This document shows positions 15,108-26,347 of a DNA stretch of 64,000 bases, piece after piece. This stretch comes from Granulosicoccus antarcticus IMCC3135 (GTDB taxonomy: Bacteria; Pseudomonadota; Gammaproteobacteria; Granulosicoccales; Granulosicoccaceae). How positions within the stretch are numbered: the first letter of the stretch is position 1; each line of letters starts with the position of its first letter. The notes beneath the pieces are model-generated. The model searched no databases and had not been told where the DNA came from. It was given only the letters and a program-made list of their open reading frames with translations. The position numbers were made by a program, and so were the translations under genes. Location: NCBI RefSeq assembly GCF_002215215.1, contig NZ_CP018632.1:7622501-7686500 (forward strand). Direction: 5' to 3'.

Positions 15108-16436
15108 GGGTCTGTGCAAATATTAATATTCAAATTATAAGAATATCTGCTACGCTCAGCACATGAGCAGAGAAGAATTGTCGCGCAAGCGTCTCGTAGA
15201 TAAAATTGGTTTGAAATATTCGCAAATCCTTCCCTCACTCGACGAACGAGGCCGGCGCGAATGGGCTGCCACCGAGGCGATGGCATTGGGTCACGGCGGC
15301 ATCACGATCGTTCACGAAGCAAGTGCCCTATCGATGCCTACTATACGTAGCGGCATCGCCGAGCTGATGGAGCGCAACGGCGGCGCGATTGAGTCTCCGC
15401 GTCGAGTTCGTCGTCCGGGTGCCGGACGCCCCTCGAAACTTGCCGAAGACCCCGAACTGCTCGGTGCTCTGGAGTCGCTTGTGGAGCCGGGCACACGCGG
15501 CGATCCACAGTCGCCGCTGCGTTGGACGACCAAGAGCGTGCGGGTGCTCGCAAACGAGCTTGGCGCGGCAGGGCATTCAGTGAGTTTCCGGAGCGTGTCG
15601 ACGCTGCTCAAACAGTTGGGCTACTCTTTGCAAGGCAACGCAAAAACGATCGAAGGAGCTCAGCATCCAGACCGCAACGCGCAATTTCTATATATCGCCA
15701 AACAGAGCAAGCGACACATAAAGGCTGCACAGCCTGCGCTGTCGGTAGACACGAAAAAGAAGGAGCTTGTCGGAGCCTTCAAGAACAGCGGCCAAGAATA
15801 TCGCCCCAAAGGTGAGCCGGAGAAGGTCAAGACCCACGATTTCAAGGGTGAGCTTGGCAGGGTGGCTCCGTACGGCGTTTACGACATCGCGGACAACGAC
15901 GCCTGGGTGAACGTCGGGATCAGTGCGGACACGGCCGAGTTTGCGGTGCAAAGCATCCGCCGCTGGTGGCAGACATCCGGCAAGGCACGTTACGGATCGG
16001 CGCGCGAGATTTTTATCACCGCCGACTGCGGGGGCAGTAACGGTTACCGCAGCCGGCTCTGGAAGCTTGAACTTCAGGGGCTCAGTGACGAGCTGGGTCG
16101 ATCAATCAGCGTCAGCCACTTTCCGCCGGGCACGAGCAAATGGAATCGAATCGAGCACCGACTCTTCAGCTTTATCACCATGAACTGGCGCGGCAAGCCG
16201 TTGTACGATTATCGCACGGTAATCGAGCTGATCGGAGCGACGAAGACAGAACAAGGACTAGAAGTACGCTGTGAGCTTGACACAAACACCTACGAGAAAG
16301 GGCGCAAGGTAACGGACGAAGAAATGGAGTCAATCAACCTGCACCCCCACAAATTCCATGGCGAGTGGAACTACACGATAAAACCACGGGAATAATGCAA
16401 CTCTGTGTAATTGAATAGTTATTTATGCACAGGCCC
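15108..16436 (+). mobile_element. ISAzo13-family insertion sequence
   Basis: Terminal inverted repeats GGGTCTGTGCAAATATTAAT (15108 onward) and, on the other strand, GGGCCTGTGCATAAATAACT (from 16436). They are flanked by a 3-bp duplication TAA (15105-15107 and 16437-16439). Length 1,329 bp with a single intact transposase. It landed close to the broken end of the intron copy. Confidence 0.85.
15163..16395 (+). CDS. ISAzo13-family transposase
   Basis: 410 residues. The N-terminal helix-turn-helix region (about residues 45-90) is followed by a basic RRPGAGRPSK linker. The IS630-like DDE core shows SVDTKKKELVGAFKN (first Asp), ITADCGGSNGYRSRLWK (second Asp) and FPPGTSKWNRIEHRLFSFI (final Glu), a set I associate with the ISAzo13 family. 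GC content is clearly higher than in the cassettes upstream. The frame is intact, and the start is the first ATG after the left end. Confidence 0.9.
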   Translation: MSREELSRKRLVDKIGLKYSQILPSLDERGRREWAATEAMALGHGGITIVHEASALSMPTIRSGIAELMERNGGAIESPRRVRRPGAGRPSKLAEDPELLGALESLVEPGTRGDPQSPLRWTTKSVRVLANELGAAGHSVSFRSVSTLLKQLGYSLQGNAKTIEGAQHPDRNAQFLYIAKQSKRHIKAAQPALSVDTKKKELVGAFKNSGQEYRPKGEPEKVKTHDFKGELGRVAPYGVYDIADNDAWVNVGISADTAEFAVQSIRRWWQTSGKARYGSAREIFITADCGGSNGYRSRLWKLELQGLSDELGRSISVSHFPPGTSKWNRIEHRLFSFITMNWRGKPLYDYRTVIELIGATKTEQGLEVRCELDTNTYEKGRKVTDEEMESINLHPHKFHGEWNYTIKPRE

Positions 16437-16645
16437 TAAAACAACTTACTGACAAGACGTTGACGCCTTGGCATATTATATTTGCCCGAAATAACACTGC
16501 AGAACAGAAACACTAGTCTAAAGAGCAGCAATACGACACCCCACGCCGAAGAGATTGACAGTTACCCTGAACTCCTCTGTCGCGCGAGTCTTTCCTCGAT
16601 ACAGATCAGGTACTGCTCCGGACGAAACCCGTGGGGTTAGAAAAC

Positions 16646-17218
16646 ATGTCCTCTCGAATGTTTTATACCGTGGACGTCAAAGATATACACGCCCTTGCTG
16701 CCGACTTTGCAACGTAAGGAGCTCAGCGAGTCAATGTCATTCACCTGCACCATACGCTTGTTCCAACCGCCGCACTCTTTGATTCACTTGTTGTTCGCCT
16801 AGGGGGAACGGAGGCTGCGGGGCTTGAGCTTTGTCAACGTATGTGGCGCGTGCACACAGAACATAATCATTGGCGCGACATTGCCCAACACGTGACAATC
16901 GATCCCGTCGGCACAATCTGGCTCTGTCGTCCATGGTAGTTGCCTCCAGCAAGCGCCTCAGGCTTCAATGGTAATGCGAGCGTTGGACCGTTCATGATCG
17001 AGATGATCGGGAATTTCGACGTTGGACACGAACGACCCACGGTAAAACAACACGTATCCACGCTCGCCACGGTAAGCGCAATACAGCAAGCATTCGGACT
17101 CGATCCGAATGCATTCGCTTTTCACAATGAGCTTAACCACGAGAAATCATGTCCGGGCCATACGATAGACCGCCGCCTGACAACAAGCCAATGCGCACAA
17201 ATTGCAGGCGCGAAATAG
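16646..17218 (+). pseudogene. N-acetylmuramoyl-L-alanine amidase (Amidase_2-like) pseudogene
   Basis: One frame encodes the landmarks of a peptidoglycan-amidase-like protein: FYTVDVKDIHAL, HHTLVPTAALF, CQRMWRVHTEHNHWRDIAQH, TIDPVGTIWLCRPW, GPFMIEMIGNFDVGHE and FHNELNHEKSCPG. It is broken by two in-frame stops, TAA at 16715-16717 and TAG at 16937-16939. The same frame continues after the TAG at 17216-17218 with plausible coding sequence to about 17420, so the original gene may have been longer. Zn-ligand histidines are still visible, so decay looks recent. Confidence 0.75.
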
Positions 17219-17476
17219 GCTACTTCTGAAGTCTTGCTGAATCAAGAAGAGACCAATTCGGATATCAACGAAATCACTCTGGGCGCGGCAAAGCCTGAAT
17301 TCGTAGAGGATGTTCTTCCACCCATTACGCAAGAAAATGAGTCCACGATCGCGATGGCATCAGAACCCGACGTAGGCATGATAAGCCAATCCCGTGAGCA
17401 TCAGTCCAGGATGTCATTTGTACTGTTTCTTTCACATCAACAGATTAAATGTGTTTTAGACAAAGCACCGAAATAA

Positions 17477-17878
17477 TGGAGCGATCAGCACTTTACCCGG
17501 AGTCGGGGAAATACACCTTCAATTTGGCTGAATGCTCATAAAATATCCTGACAACCATGAACATGCCAACCCCACCCCGTACACTTGTATACGACGCTCA
17601 ATACCCGCGCATAGTTGCCGGGGAGCTAGTGCATTATAAAACAACCCTGCTCATCACTTCTGTTCAGGGTTCCAGGTTAGTTTGTTACCGATCCTCTGAT
17701 TCGCGTGACACAGACTCAATCAACTGATAGGAAGGAATGGCCGTGTAGAAAGACGCGACGCCAGTCCTGATTTGACGGTCCGATCTGACGCCGCATCCCC
17801 AACCGTGTTTTCACACAGCCAAGTGAAGTATCGCACTTCATTAGGTTTCAATCCAGAGCTACCCGGCAGGGATTGCCG
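17477..17878. other. Intergenic stretch, probable left end of the IS21 element
   Basis: No gene is recognised in these 400 bases. A TGACAC at 17706-17711 could pair with GTGTCA at 21255-21260 as the outer tip of IS21 terminal repeats, but a six-base match without target duplication is weak. The promoter of the IS21 operon presumably lies here. Confidence 0.3.
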
Positions 17879-18375
17879 ATGGACGACCTGGACACTGCAC
17901 GGCGCTACCACTGCGCTCGTTGCCACCAACCGGTCATTATCTGCCGCCACTGTGATCGAGGCAATATCTACTGCTTCGATGGATGCGCCCAGGCTGCAAA
18001 TAAAGAACGCTGCAAACGAAACGCAAAACGCTACCGACGCAGTCCTAAAGGCAGGCGTAGCACTGCCGCCCGTCAACGTCGTAACCGGTTGCGTAAAGCA
18101 ATGCTTGAATCGGATCTCGAGTCGAGCAAACAACCCCCGCTCACGCTAAAGCCACCTGACTCAGAACCGAGTGCAACACCCTGCGATTCACCCATAGTAA
18201 CGCACCGGGGTTCCGTCGAGGAGTCCGGCAGTGCTCCACTGATATCCAGGCCAACACAGTCTCGTTTTGTTTACTGCAACGGGTGTCAACGTGCCTGCAA
18301 TGAGGCTATGAGAATCGATTTCCTGCGAACAACACGACATCACTCTCGACATCGGAATTACAAAGGGACACCACC

Positions 18376-18379
<4 letters not shown>
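17879..18379 (+). CDS. IS21-associated accessory protein with zinc-finger-like N-terminus
   Basis: About 166 residues from the ATG at 17879; an in-frame TTG at 17873 is possible. The N-terminus has paired cysteines (CARCHQPVIICRHCDRGNIYC, then C) followed by a very basic RCKRNAKRYRRSPKGRRS...RQRRNRLRK region, a pattern of small proteins found beside some IS21-type istAB genes. The C-terminal part is low-complexity with another CNGCQRAC. The stop overlaps the istA ATG by four bases, so it is translationally coupled and belongs to the element. DNA or RNA binding is inference. Confidence 0.7.
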
Positions 18380-19915
<1,536 letters not shown>

Positions 19916-19935
<20 letters not shown>

Positions 19936-20707
19936 TGAATTACAACAACGCGCCCTGGCCTTGAAACTTCATGGCCTTCTAGCACATTGGGATGAACTCT
20001 CAAAGGATCAGATTGCCTGGATCCCCTCTTTGCTGCAGTGGGAAGAGGTAGAACGAACACAGCGCGGCCTTGAACGACGTCTAAGCAGCGCTCACATTGG
20101 GCGCTTCAAGCCACTGGCAGACTTCGACTGGCAATGGCCTGAACAATGCGACAAAGGCGCCATCTCGGAGCTGATGAATCTGGAGTTTATTCACGAGACA
20201 AGCAATATCATACTGATCGGTTCAAATGGCTTGGGCAAATCCACTGTGGCTCAAAACATCACGCATGAAGCGGTGATGCAAGGTCATACCGCGTTGTATG
20301 TCAATGCTGCCGAAATGCTTGGAGATCTGGCATCACAGGATGGTGATAACGCGTTGCGACGCCGGCTCAGATATTACGCTCACCCCTCATTGCTGGTCAT
20401 TGATGAGTTGGGCTATCTGTCCTATGGCGATCGACATGCGGATCTTCTATTTGAGATCGTCAACCGTCGCTACGAGAAGAAGCCGATCATTGTTACTACC
20501 AACAAACCGTTTAGCGAATGGGCATCCATGTTCCCCAACAACGGCAGTGTGGTCTCCATTGTTGATCGACTGGTGCATCATTCAGAAATACTGGTGATCA
20601 AGGGTGAATCGTATCGAGTCCATGAGGCCAAAAAAAGAGCAGCTTCAAAGAAAGGGACCCGAGCCAAAGTGACAAGAACGCCCAAACCAAAAGGCAAAGA
20701 CTCATGA
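19916..20707 (+). CDS. istB: IS21-family ATPase IstB
   Basis: 263 residues. AAA+ signatures: Walker A region LIGSNGLGKSTVAQNI, Walker B LLVIDELGYLSY, and sensor-type IIVTTNKPFSEW. The C-terminus is Lys-rich. It overlaps istA by 20 bases, and its stop overlaps the following ORF by four bases. IstB acts as the target-selection ATPase that assembles on DNA and activates IstA. Confidence 0.93.
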
Positions 20708-21213
20708 ACTCACGTTGTGTTGATGTGGCCTTCTACTGGACGCCAGAGGAAGCTGCCGCCATTGTTGATTATCTTGACCGTTTGCGCGATACGGTTTGGG
20801 AGCTCTACAGCGAGGACATCATAGAGTGCCGCACGCCGGAGCTTGATGAGCAATGTGATCCACGCCAGCGGCATCTTTGTTTTGACGATGAAATAGACCG
20901 AATGGCAGGGGATGATAAACAGGAATCGACCTCATGTAACCAGTCCGGTAGAACCTCACAAGAGCCGGGTGTGATGAACGACAAAACCAAACTATGGGAC
21001 GCACTGCCATCAATCGACGCTCTGTCCTCACTGAGTGACGAGGATATCGGTGAAATGCATAATTTGCTCCGTGCGCTATTGCACGCCTGCGAAGAACTCT
21101 ACAAGGATCCGATAAGGCGCATGGGCGAACAAAGACATCAAGAACTTCACCCCCCGTGGAAGCGTGGCCTGTCCCGATCGTCAATGCCCAACTGGGACGA
21201 CGAGGACTTCTAA
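20704..21213 (+). CDS. IS21 passenger protein of unknown function
   Basis: 169 residues, acidic and hydrophilic, with no motif I recognise. Two Trp/Leu-containing helical segments (residues 8-38 and 95-125) have similar spacing, such as DYLDRLRDTVWELY and LLRALLHACEELY. The start overlaps the istB stop in an ATGA, so it is translated with the transposition operon and is likely part of the element. Its role in transposition is unknown. Confidence 0.6.
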   Translation: MNSRCVDVAFYWTPEEAAAIVDYLDRLRDTVWELYSEDIIECRTPELDEQCDPRQRHLCFDDEIDRMAGDDKQESTSCNQSGRTSQEPGVMNDKTKLWDALPSIDALSSLSDEDIGEMHNLLRALLHACEELYKDPIRRMGEQRHQELHPPWKRGLSRSSMPNWDDEDF

Positions 21214-21274
21214 CAAAGACATGCTTTTCTAGCATCTGGATCCTGCGGGGTCCAGTGTCAGGCAGTCTCATTTA

Positions 21275-21850
21275 TTGAAAAACTCTCCGGCAAATAGCCG
21301 CGCTTTTGATCCAGCAAAGACAACACTAAACGACTGGGCTCAATTATTCGTTCACGGCCTGGCTGTCGTCGGCGTGATATTCGTATATATCCAATACGAA
21401 CAGAATTCAACTGATACTCGTGTCGAACGAACGTTGCTCTACGTGAGCGAATTCAGAGACCAAGACACCGGTGTTGGCTTGGCGCAGAGAGATATTAACG
21501 ATATATTGTGGAAAAACGAGAACAACATCAGTCAAGTAGCCGCAATTCCAGAAGACGATACGCGCAAAGCTGAAATACACCAGAAAATGGTATTTCAATG
21601 GATTGACAGCTCCGCAGACAGCAAATCCCCTTTAGCGAATAGTTTGAACGAAATGGTCAGTTTTATGGAGAGCCTGTGGGTCTGTGTAGAGGAATCACTT
21701 TGTGACGAGAGCGCTGCTGCAAGATTTTTCTCACAATATGCTGCACGCTTCGAGAGAAACTTTGCCCCGTACATACAGAACAGAATGCTCTATGCCCCTC
21801 CATACGCACATGGATTGAAAGGCATAGCAGCACTTGATTCTGATCAGTGA
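21275..21850 (+). CDS. Hypothetical membrane-anchored protein
   Basis: 191 residues from a TTG start, with no better start in frame. One transmembrane helix is predicted near residues 24-40 (LFVHGLAVVGVIFVYIQY). A soluble domain follows that contains ESLWVCVEESLCDESAAARFF, resembling small phage- or plasmid-type membrane proteins with a DUF4760-like layout; this assignment is weak. It begins 62 nt after the last IS21 gene, so its original promoter and N-terminus may have been affected by the insertion. Confidence 0.5.
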   Translation: MKNSPANSRAFDPAKTTLNDWAQLFVHGLAVVGVIFVYIQYEQNSTDTRVERTLLYVSEFRDQDTGVGLAQRDINDILWKNENNISQVAAIPEDDTRKAEIHQKMVFQWIDSSADSKSPLANSLNEMVSFMESLWVCVEESLCDESAAARFFSQYAARFERNFAPYIQNRMLYAPPYAHGLKGIAALDSDQ

Positions 21851-21918
21851 ATAACATTCAACCCGCACAATAACGATAAACCCATCAGTCGCAGCCAGTA
21901 GGCAACTTGAGAGATCAC

Positions 21919-22362
21919 ATGAAACCTTCTGAACTAGAGATGCAGGCTGGCGGATGTGTTTGCAAAAAAGTTCGCTACAGCCTCATCGGTTCTCCCCTAC
22001 GAGTAACCATCTGCCATTGCACCTGGTGTCAGCGACGCACAGGCTCTGCGTTCGGTGTTGAACTGGTTTTTCATGAAGATCAGGTTCTATTTCACCCCGA
22101 TACCTTATCGGTCTATCGGCACATATCAGATGAGTCTGGTCGATGGCTCGACCAACATTTCTGCAATAACTGCGGATCCAGTATCGGCCTTACCCTGGAA
22201 TCCGTTCCATCCATACAGTCCATTTCTGTAGGCACGCTTGATAAACAGAACTGGTCTGAGCTCACCAATTTAGAACGACGACATGTATTTGTTCGCTCAG
22301 CTCGTCAGTGGTCGGATATCCCCGGAGATGTGGAGCAATATGAAGAACATTTTAGAAATTGA
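21919..22362 (+). CDS. GFA/CENP-V family zinc protein
   Basis: 147 residues from the ATG at 21919 (a TTG at 21907 is in frame). Cysteines follow the glutathione-dependent formaldehyde-activating (GFA) fold pattern: CVC near residue 13, CHCTWCQRRTGSAFG near 32-45, and a CNNCG pair later, giving the two zinc sites. Members of this family are often annotated as formaldehyde-activating enzymes, but most have unproven substrates. No functional neighbour helps to narrow the role. Confidence 0.8.
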   Translation: MKPSELEMQAGGCVCKKVRYSLIGSPLRVTICHCTWCQRRTGSAFGVELVFHEDQVLFHPDTLSVYRHISDESGRWLDQHFCNNCGSSIGLTLESVPSIQSISVGTLDKQNWSELTNLERRHVFVRSARQWSDIPGDVEQYEEHFRN

Positions 22363-22568
22363 CCCGGCACAATAGTGATGCAACTTTTGATTCTCACTGC
22401 GCAAACATCGTTTGCACCAGAGACGACTGCATTGATGACTTCAATTAACTGAGACCTTATTGTCTCAATCCCGCTGCCATACATCTCGCCTAACAGCCCT
22501 GCCACCGATCTACCCGCCTCTACAAAGGCACAATTTCTCGTCTTGACAGTCACATTATGTATGGACAT
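22305..22568 (-). CDS. Small hypothetical protein, antisense to the GFA gene end
   Basis: 87 residues starting [12 protein letters not shown] at 22568, preceded on the minus strand by a good Shine-Dalgarno (GGAGG, about 7 nt before the ATG). The first ~70 residues have balanced, protein-like composition ([18 protein letters not shown]). The last part overlaps the GFA gene in antisense, and its Cys/Ser-rich end may be non-native. It could be a real small gene divergent from hutI, or chance. No family recognised. Confidence 0.45.
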   Translation of the reverse strand: MSIHNVTVKTRNCAFVEAGRSVAGLLGEMYGSGIETIRSQLIEVINAVVSGANDVCAVRIKSCITIVPGQFLKCSSYCSTSPGISDH

Positions 22569-22604
22569 AATGATTTCCTCCATCATCCATGCAGGCAGAT
22601 TTCG

Positions 22605-23798
22605 ATGCGCCTAGTTAATACGACTCTCGCCACTATGGACGGAGACCAGCCCTACGGGCTCATCGAGAACGGCACCGTGGTGATTGATAAGGCAACAATC
22701 GCCTGGGTGGGTCCCGAAGCGGATCTGCCAGCCGAGTTTGCAGACCACGAACAGCAGGATTGTGGTGGACGGTTGTTGACTCCAGCCTTCATTGATTGCC
22801 ACACACATATCGTTCACGGCGGCCACCGTGCTATCGAGTTCGAGATGCGTCTGGAAGGTGCCAGCTACGAAGAGGTAGCACGCGCCGGTGGTGGCATAGT
22901 CTCCACCGTGAAGGCCACACGCGCTGCCAGCGTTGACGACCTGCTCGCATCCGCCCTACCGCGAGTTGATGCACTGCTGGCAGAAGGCGTCTCTCTGATA
23001 GAGGTTAAGTCCGGCTATGGTCTGGATCGAGAAACAGAGCTGGCCATGCTGCGTGCCGCACGCGCTATCGAAACGGTCAGACCCGTTCGCATCCGCACCA
23101 CTTTTCTGGGCGCTCACGCAGCACCTCAGGAATACAAAGGGCGAGATGATGCCTACCTGGAAGAGGTCTGCCTGCCAACTCTGGAAGCTGCCCACGCTGC
23201 CGGTCTGGTCGATGCGGTGGATGGCTTCTGTGAAGGTATCGCCTTTACCCCCGAACAGATCTCTCGAGTATTCGACAAGGCGCAGGAACTGGGCTTACCT
23301 GTCAAATTACATGCCGAACAGTTATCGAATATCGGTGGTACAAAGCTGGCTGCTCGTTATGGTGCTCTCTCTGCTGACCATGTCGAGTACGCCAACGAAG
23401 AGGATGTCCAAGCCCTGGCCGATGCAGGAACCGTAGCCGTCTTGCTGCCTGGTGCCTTCTACACATTGCGTGAAACTCAACTACCTCCCATTTCAGCTTT
23501 CCGCAAACACCACGTACCCATGGCGCTTGCCACCGATAGCAATCCCGGAACCTCACCCATGACCTCTTTGCTGCTGGTCATGAATATGGCCTGCACCCTG
23601 TTTCGCATGACACCCGCCGAGACACTTGCCGGTGTGACCTGCAACGCGGCCATGGCTCTGAGTATGCAGGATACGGGCATGATTCGATCCGGCTTGCGTG
23701 CAGACCTGGCCCTGTGGAATGTGGAGCACCCTGCCGAGCTTGCCTATCGGGTCGGCACGAATCTGCTGCATCAACGCATATTCAATGGCAACACCTGA
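22605..23798 (+). CDS. hutI: Imidazolonepropionase
   Basis: 397 residues, the usual length. It is an amidohydrolase-fold enzyme that opens 4-imidazolone-5-propanoate to N-formimidoyl-L-glutamate in histidine degradation. Visible motifs: [15 protein letters not shown] (metal-binding His pair), [22 protein letters not shown] (substrate and metal His), SADHVEY and [11 protein letters not shown] (catalytic Asp). The ATG at 22605 (MRLVNTTLA) is chosen over an upstream frame extension. No hutH, hutU or hutG lies in the window, so it is separated from the rest of the pathway here. Confidence 0.93.
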   Translation: MRLVNTTLATMDGDQPYGLIENGTVVIDKATIAWVGPEADLPAEFADHEQQDCGGRLLTPAFIDCHTHIVHGGHRAIEFEMRLEGASYEEVARAGGGIVSTVKATRAASVDDLLASALPRVDALLAEGVSLIEVKSGYGLDRETELAMLRAARAIETVRPVRIRTTFLGAHAAPQEYKGRDDAYLEEVCLPTLEAAHAAGLVDAVDGFCEGIAFTPEQISRVFDKAQELGLPVKLHAEQLSNIGGTKLAARYGALSADHVEYANEEDVQALADAGTVAVLLPGAFYTLRETQLPPISAFRKHHVPMALATDSNPGTSPMTSLLLVMNMACTLFRMTPAETLAGVTCNAAMALSMQDTGMIRSGLRADLALWNVEHPAELAYRVGTNLLHQRIFNGNT

Positions 23799-24020
23799 AG
23801 TCTGTTTCAGGCCGCATTCGCCACCTGCCCTCAAAGTTGAGAGCTGCAGATACGCCGCTTGAAAATAGGCAGAATGTACGGCATGCCAATGAAATGATCA
23901 GGACTACCAAGCTCACATCTCATTAGTCGATAGTTGTTACATCACGCTCAACCAGTCCGCTGACTCAGCCACACTGGTAACCAGAAACAATGAGCAAACA
24001 AACAACTCCGTGGAGATGAC

Positions 24021-24497
24021 ATGACTATTTCAGATATTGAAAATGACACGTCCAATACAATCGCTTCAGAGAATAATGAATTGCGCCATGGCGATCACGC
24101 CAGCGACATCCGCGGCAGTGAGGATCAGGCCGACAATGGCCAGACAGCACCCAGGCATGGCCCCGATACCATCGCTGCTGCCAATAAAGAAATGAGGCAG
24201 GACATTCGTTCCGATGAGATTCGGGATGACGAGGAATATCTGGGTGAGCCTCTGGCAGACAAAAGCGATGTGACAGCACCGATGCACGATGCTGACAATC
24301 CGATCAATGATGCCAGCAAGGTGCCAGGCGTAGACCCCGACAAGATCGAAGCCATGCGTGATGAAAGCCGGCATGCCATTGATCTCAGTCAAGGCCGTTT
24401 GCGGGATGTGAATCTGACACAGGGGCGATCAATCATAGAAGCTCAGTTCGATGATCGAGGACCGGCAACCCATCTTGAGCCTGACGCTGAACAATAG
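24021..24497 (+). CDS. Acidic hydrophilic hypothetical protein
   Basis: 158 residues, rich in Asp, Glu, Ala and Asn, with no hydrophobic core, signal peptide or known motif. It looks largely disordered, somewhat like stress-related hydrophilins. The start is supported by GGAGAT about 6 nt upstream. It stands alone between hutI and a small lipoprotein gene. No function can be assigned. Confidence 0.6.
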   Translation: MTISDIENDTSNTIASENNELRHGDHASDIRGSEDQADNGQTAPRHGPDTIAAANKEMRQDIRSDEIRDDEEYLGEPLADKSDVTAPMHDADNPINDASKVPGVDPDKIEAMRDESRHAIDLSQGRLRDVNLTQGRSIIEAQFDDRGPATHLEPDAEQ

Positions 24498-24647
24498 AGT
24501 TCTCTGTAGTGTGTGCCGGGGTATAGCCAGTGCATAACTTCTATTGGCCTCATCCCGCATCGAGCCTCACGGACCTGTCTAACCTGTCTTTACAGCTGGT
24601 TTAAGTCCACAATGGTTCTTCATGTATAACTTTGAAGAGTCAACACG

Positions 24648-24839
24648 ATGCCATTAGCTTTGCTCATTCTAGTGACCGCCATATTGACAGGCTGTGGCAC
24701 CTACAAAGGCAATGAAACATGGAGACGCAGCACCTGCACTCAAATTGTTGATGTCGACGAGCGGGCCCGATGCGAACAGGAAGCCACCCGCCCAGAGAGC
24801 GAGTACAAGCAGGATGTGAAGGAAGCTCTGGATAATTGA
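24648..24839 (+). CDS. Small lipoprotein
   Basis: 63 residues with a short hydrophobic leader and the lipobox LTGC (residues 13-16), so the mature protein should be lipid-anchored at Cys16. The rest is charged, with two further cysteines (STCTQIVDVDERARCEQEA). Function unknown. Confidence 0.65.
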   Translation: MPLALLILVTAILTGCGTYKGNETWRRSTCTQIVDVDERARCEQEATRPESEYKQDVKEALDN

Positions 24840-24947
24840 GACATCATCCGGGACATCATGGCATGAGCGAATGTCCTTGAAGCGGGCTACGGACGTTGGT
24901 GATTCGGGCAGACATCCATTGTCTACTAGATACAACTGGAGAGAATT

Positions 24948-25055
24948 TTGAGCAAACAAGAAGTCCTGATCACCACCAGCATCCCTGCGCGTAATCGCAT
25001 GTATCACGCCAATGAGATAGTGTATAACGTGTCTTTCTACGTATCGACTATCTGA
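24948..25055 (+). CDS. Possible 35-residue peptide
   Basis: A TTG-initiated ORF preceded by GGAGAGA. The sequence MSKQEVLITTSIPARNRMYHANEIV is protein-like but matches nothing I know. It may be the truncated start of a longer gene. It sits just ahead of the acetyltransferase gene. Confidence 0.25.
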   Translation: MSKQEVLITTSIPARNRMYHANEIVYNVSFYVSTI

Positions 25056-25060
25056 ACGCA

Positions 25061-25627
25061 TTGGATAAAAACTCACACATCAAATTCCCGGTTGTAGACG
25101 CACCACGACTGCGGCTTGATGAGATCACAGACAAAGATGTCAAAGCCATACACAAACTATTTACCTTGCCAGAAGTTCTCGAGTATCACGATCTGGAATG
25201 CCTCACAGATAGGGAACAAGCAGCCGATATAGTGCATGAATTTCGAGCACGCTTCGATGAACGCACCGGTATCCGCTGGGCAATACGACTGAAAAAAGAC
25301 TCACGCCTCATCGGCACCGTCGGGTTCAAATCCTGGGATCGGGAAATGAGAAGCACTGAGCTGGGCTATGATTTGCTGCCCGAGTATTGGGGCAACGGCT
25401 ATGCAACCGAGGCAATCAATGCGATCCTGAAAAGCACCATTTTCAATGAATTGCCCTGGGGAGCGTTGCACCGCATTCAGGCAGAAACAATCCCTGGCAA
25501 CTCCAGATCCGAGTCTGTCCTGCGCAAACTGGGGTTCAAGGAAGAAGGGCTACGTCGGGATGCAGGATATTGGAAAGGCCGATACCACGACCTCAGATGT
25601 TTCGGACTATTAATCAAAAACGCTTAG
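25061..25627 (+). CDS. GNAT-family N-acetyltransferase (RimJ/RimL-like)
   Basis: 188 residues starting at a TTG. It shows RLDEITDKDVKAIHKLF at the N-terminus, then IGTVGFKSWD, and the acetyl-CoA-binding motif A ELGYDLLPEYWGNGYATEAI, then SVLRKLGFKEEG. This is the RimJ/RimL type that acetylates N-terminal residues or small amines; the substrate is unknown. It is followed after 4 nt by the next gene, so the two may be co-transcribed. Confidence 0.85.
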   Translation: MDKNSHIKFPVVDAPRLRLDEITDKDVKAIHKLFTLPEVLEYHDLECLTDREQAADIVHEFRARFDERTGIRWAIRLKKDSRLIGTVGFKSWDREMRSTELGYDLLPEYWGNGYATEAINAILKSTIFNELPWGALHRIQAETIPGNSRSESVLRKLGFKEEGLRRDAGYWKGRYHDLRCFGLLIKNA

Positions 25628-25631
25628 CCCC

Positions 25632-26246
25632 ATGAACACCATCGGAATACTCGCATACGGTTCTTTGATTGAAGACCCGGGCATAGAGTTGCAACCGCTG
25701 ATATCCGGTCGTGTCAACGATGTAGAAACCCCCTTTAATATCGAGTTCGCCCGCTCAAGCCGAACACGGGATGGTGCACCTACGGTTGTTCCGGTCAATA
25801 GCATTGGGGCATCGGTCGAGGGTGTCATCCTGGTTCTGAATACTACTGTCGGGATCGATTTGGCTAAAGACCTGCTGTGGAGAAGAGAGACCCGGAACGA
25901 AGGCTCAGACAGGCACTACGCCAACCCGACCGGAGCTCCTGCCAATCAGGTGATGGTGGTTGAAGTTGAAGGCCTGGGCGGTATTGATGTTGTTCTGTAC
26001 ACCAGCATCAAAGCCAATATCTCCCACCCTACAGTAAATGAGCTAGCCCACCTGGCTATCAACAGCGCCAAGGGCAAAGCCGGCTCTCAACACAAGGATG
26101 GTATAAGCTATTTGATCTCGCTAAAAAGGCAGAACATCGAAACGCCTTTGATGGCTGGGTATGAGGCTGAGATTCTGAACTTGACCGGTGCATCGTCATT
26201 GGAGGATGCATTAGCGCAAGTCGGACCTCGCGCCATCCGCCTATAG
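25632..26246 (+). CDS. Gamma-glutamylcyclotransferase-like protein
   Basis: 204 residues. The opening GILAYGSLIEDPG is the nucleotide-like YGSL loop of the GGCT/AIG2 fold. The rest diverges from characterised cyclotransferases (RSSRTRDGAPTVVPV, RRETRNEGSDRHY), so substrate prediction is not possible. It lies 4 nt after the acetyltransferase gene in a likely two-gene operon. Confidence 0.65.
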   Translation: MNTIGILAYGSLIEDPGIELQPLISGRVNDVETPFNIEFARSSRTRDGAPTVVPVNSIGASVEGVILVLNTTVGIDLAKDLLWRRETRNEGSDRHYANPTGAPANQVMVVEVEGLGGIDVVLYTSIKANISHPTVNELAHLAINSAKGKAGSQHKDGISYLISLKRQNIETPLMAGYEAEILNLTGASSLEDALAQVGPRAIRL

Positions 26247-26347
26247 CTGGATGCCAATCCGTTTGTAGCGAGCTGCTCACAGATGGCTACATCTGCATTC
26301 AATTATGCAGTGCTCTCACCGAGAATTTTCCTAAACACTCAGGCCAT

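Noticed and set aside
15312-15611. Minus-strand frames inside the ISAzo13-family transposase
   Set aside because: They are high-GC shadow frames opposite an intact, well-supported transposase.
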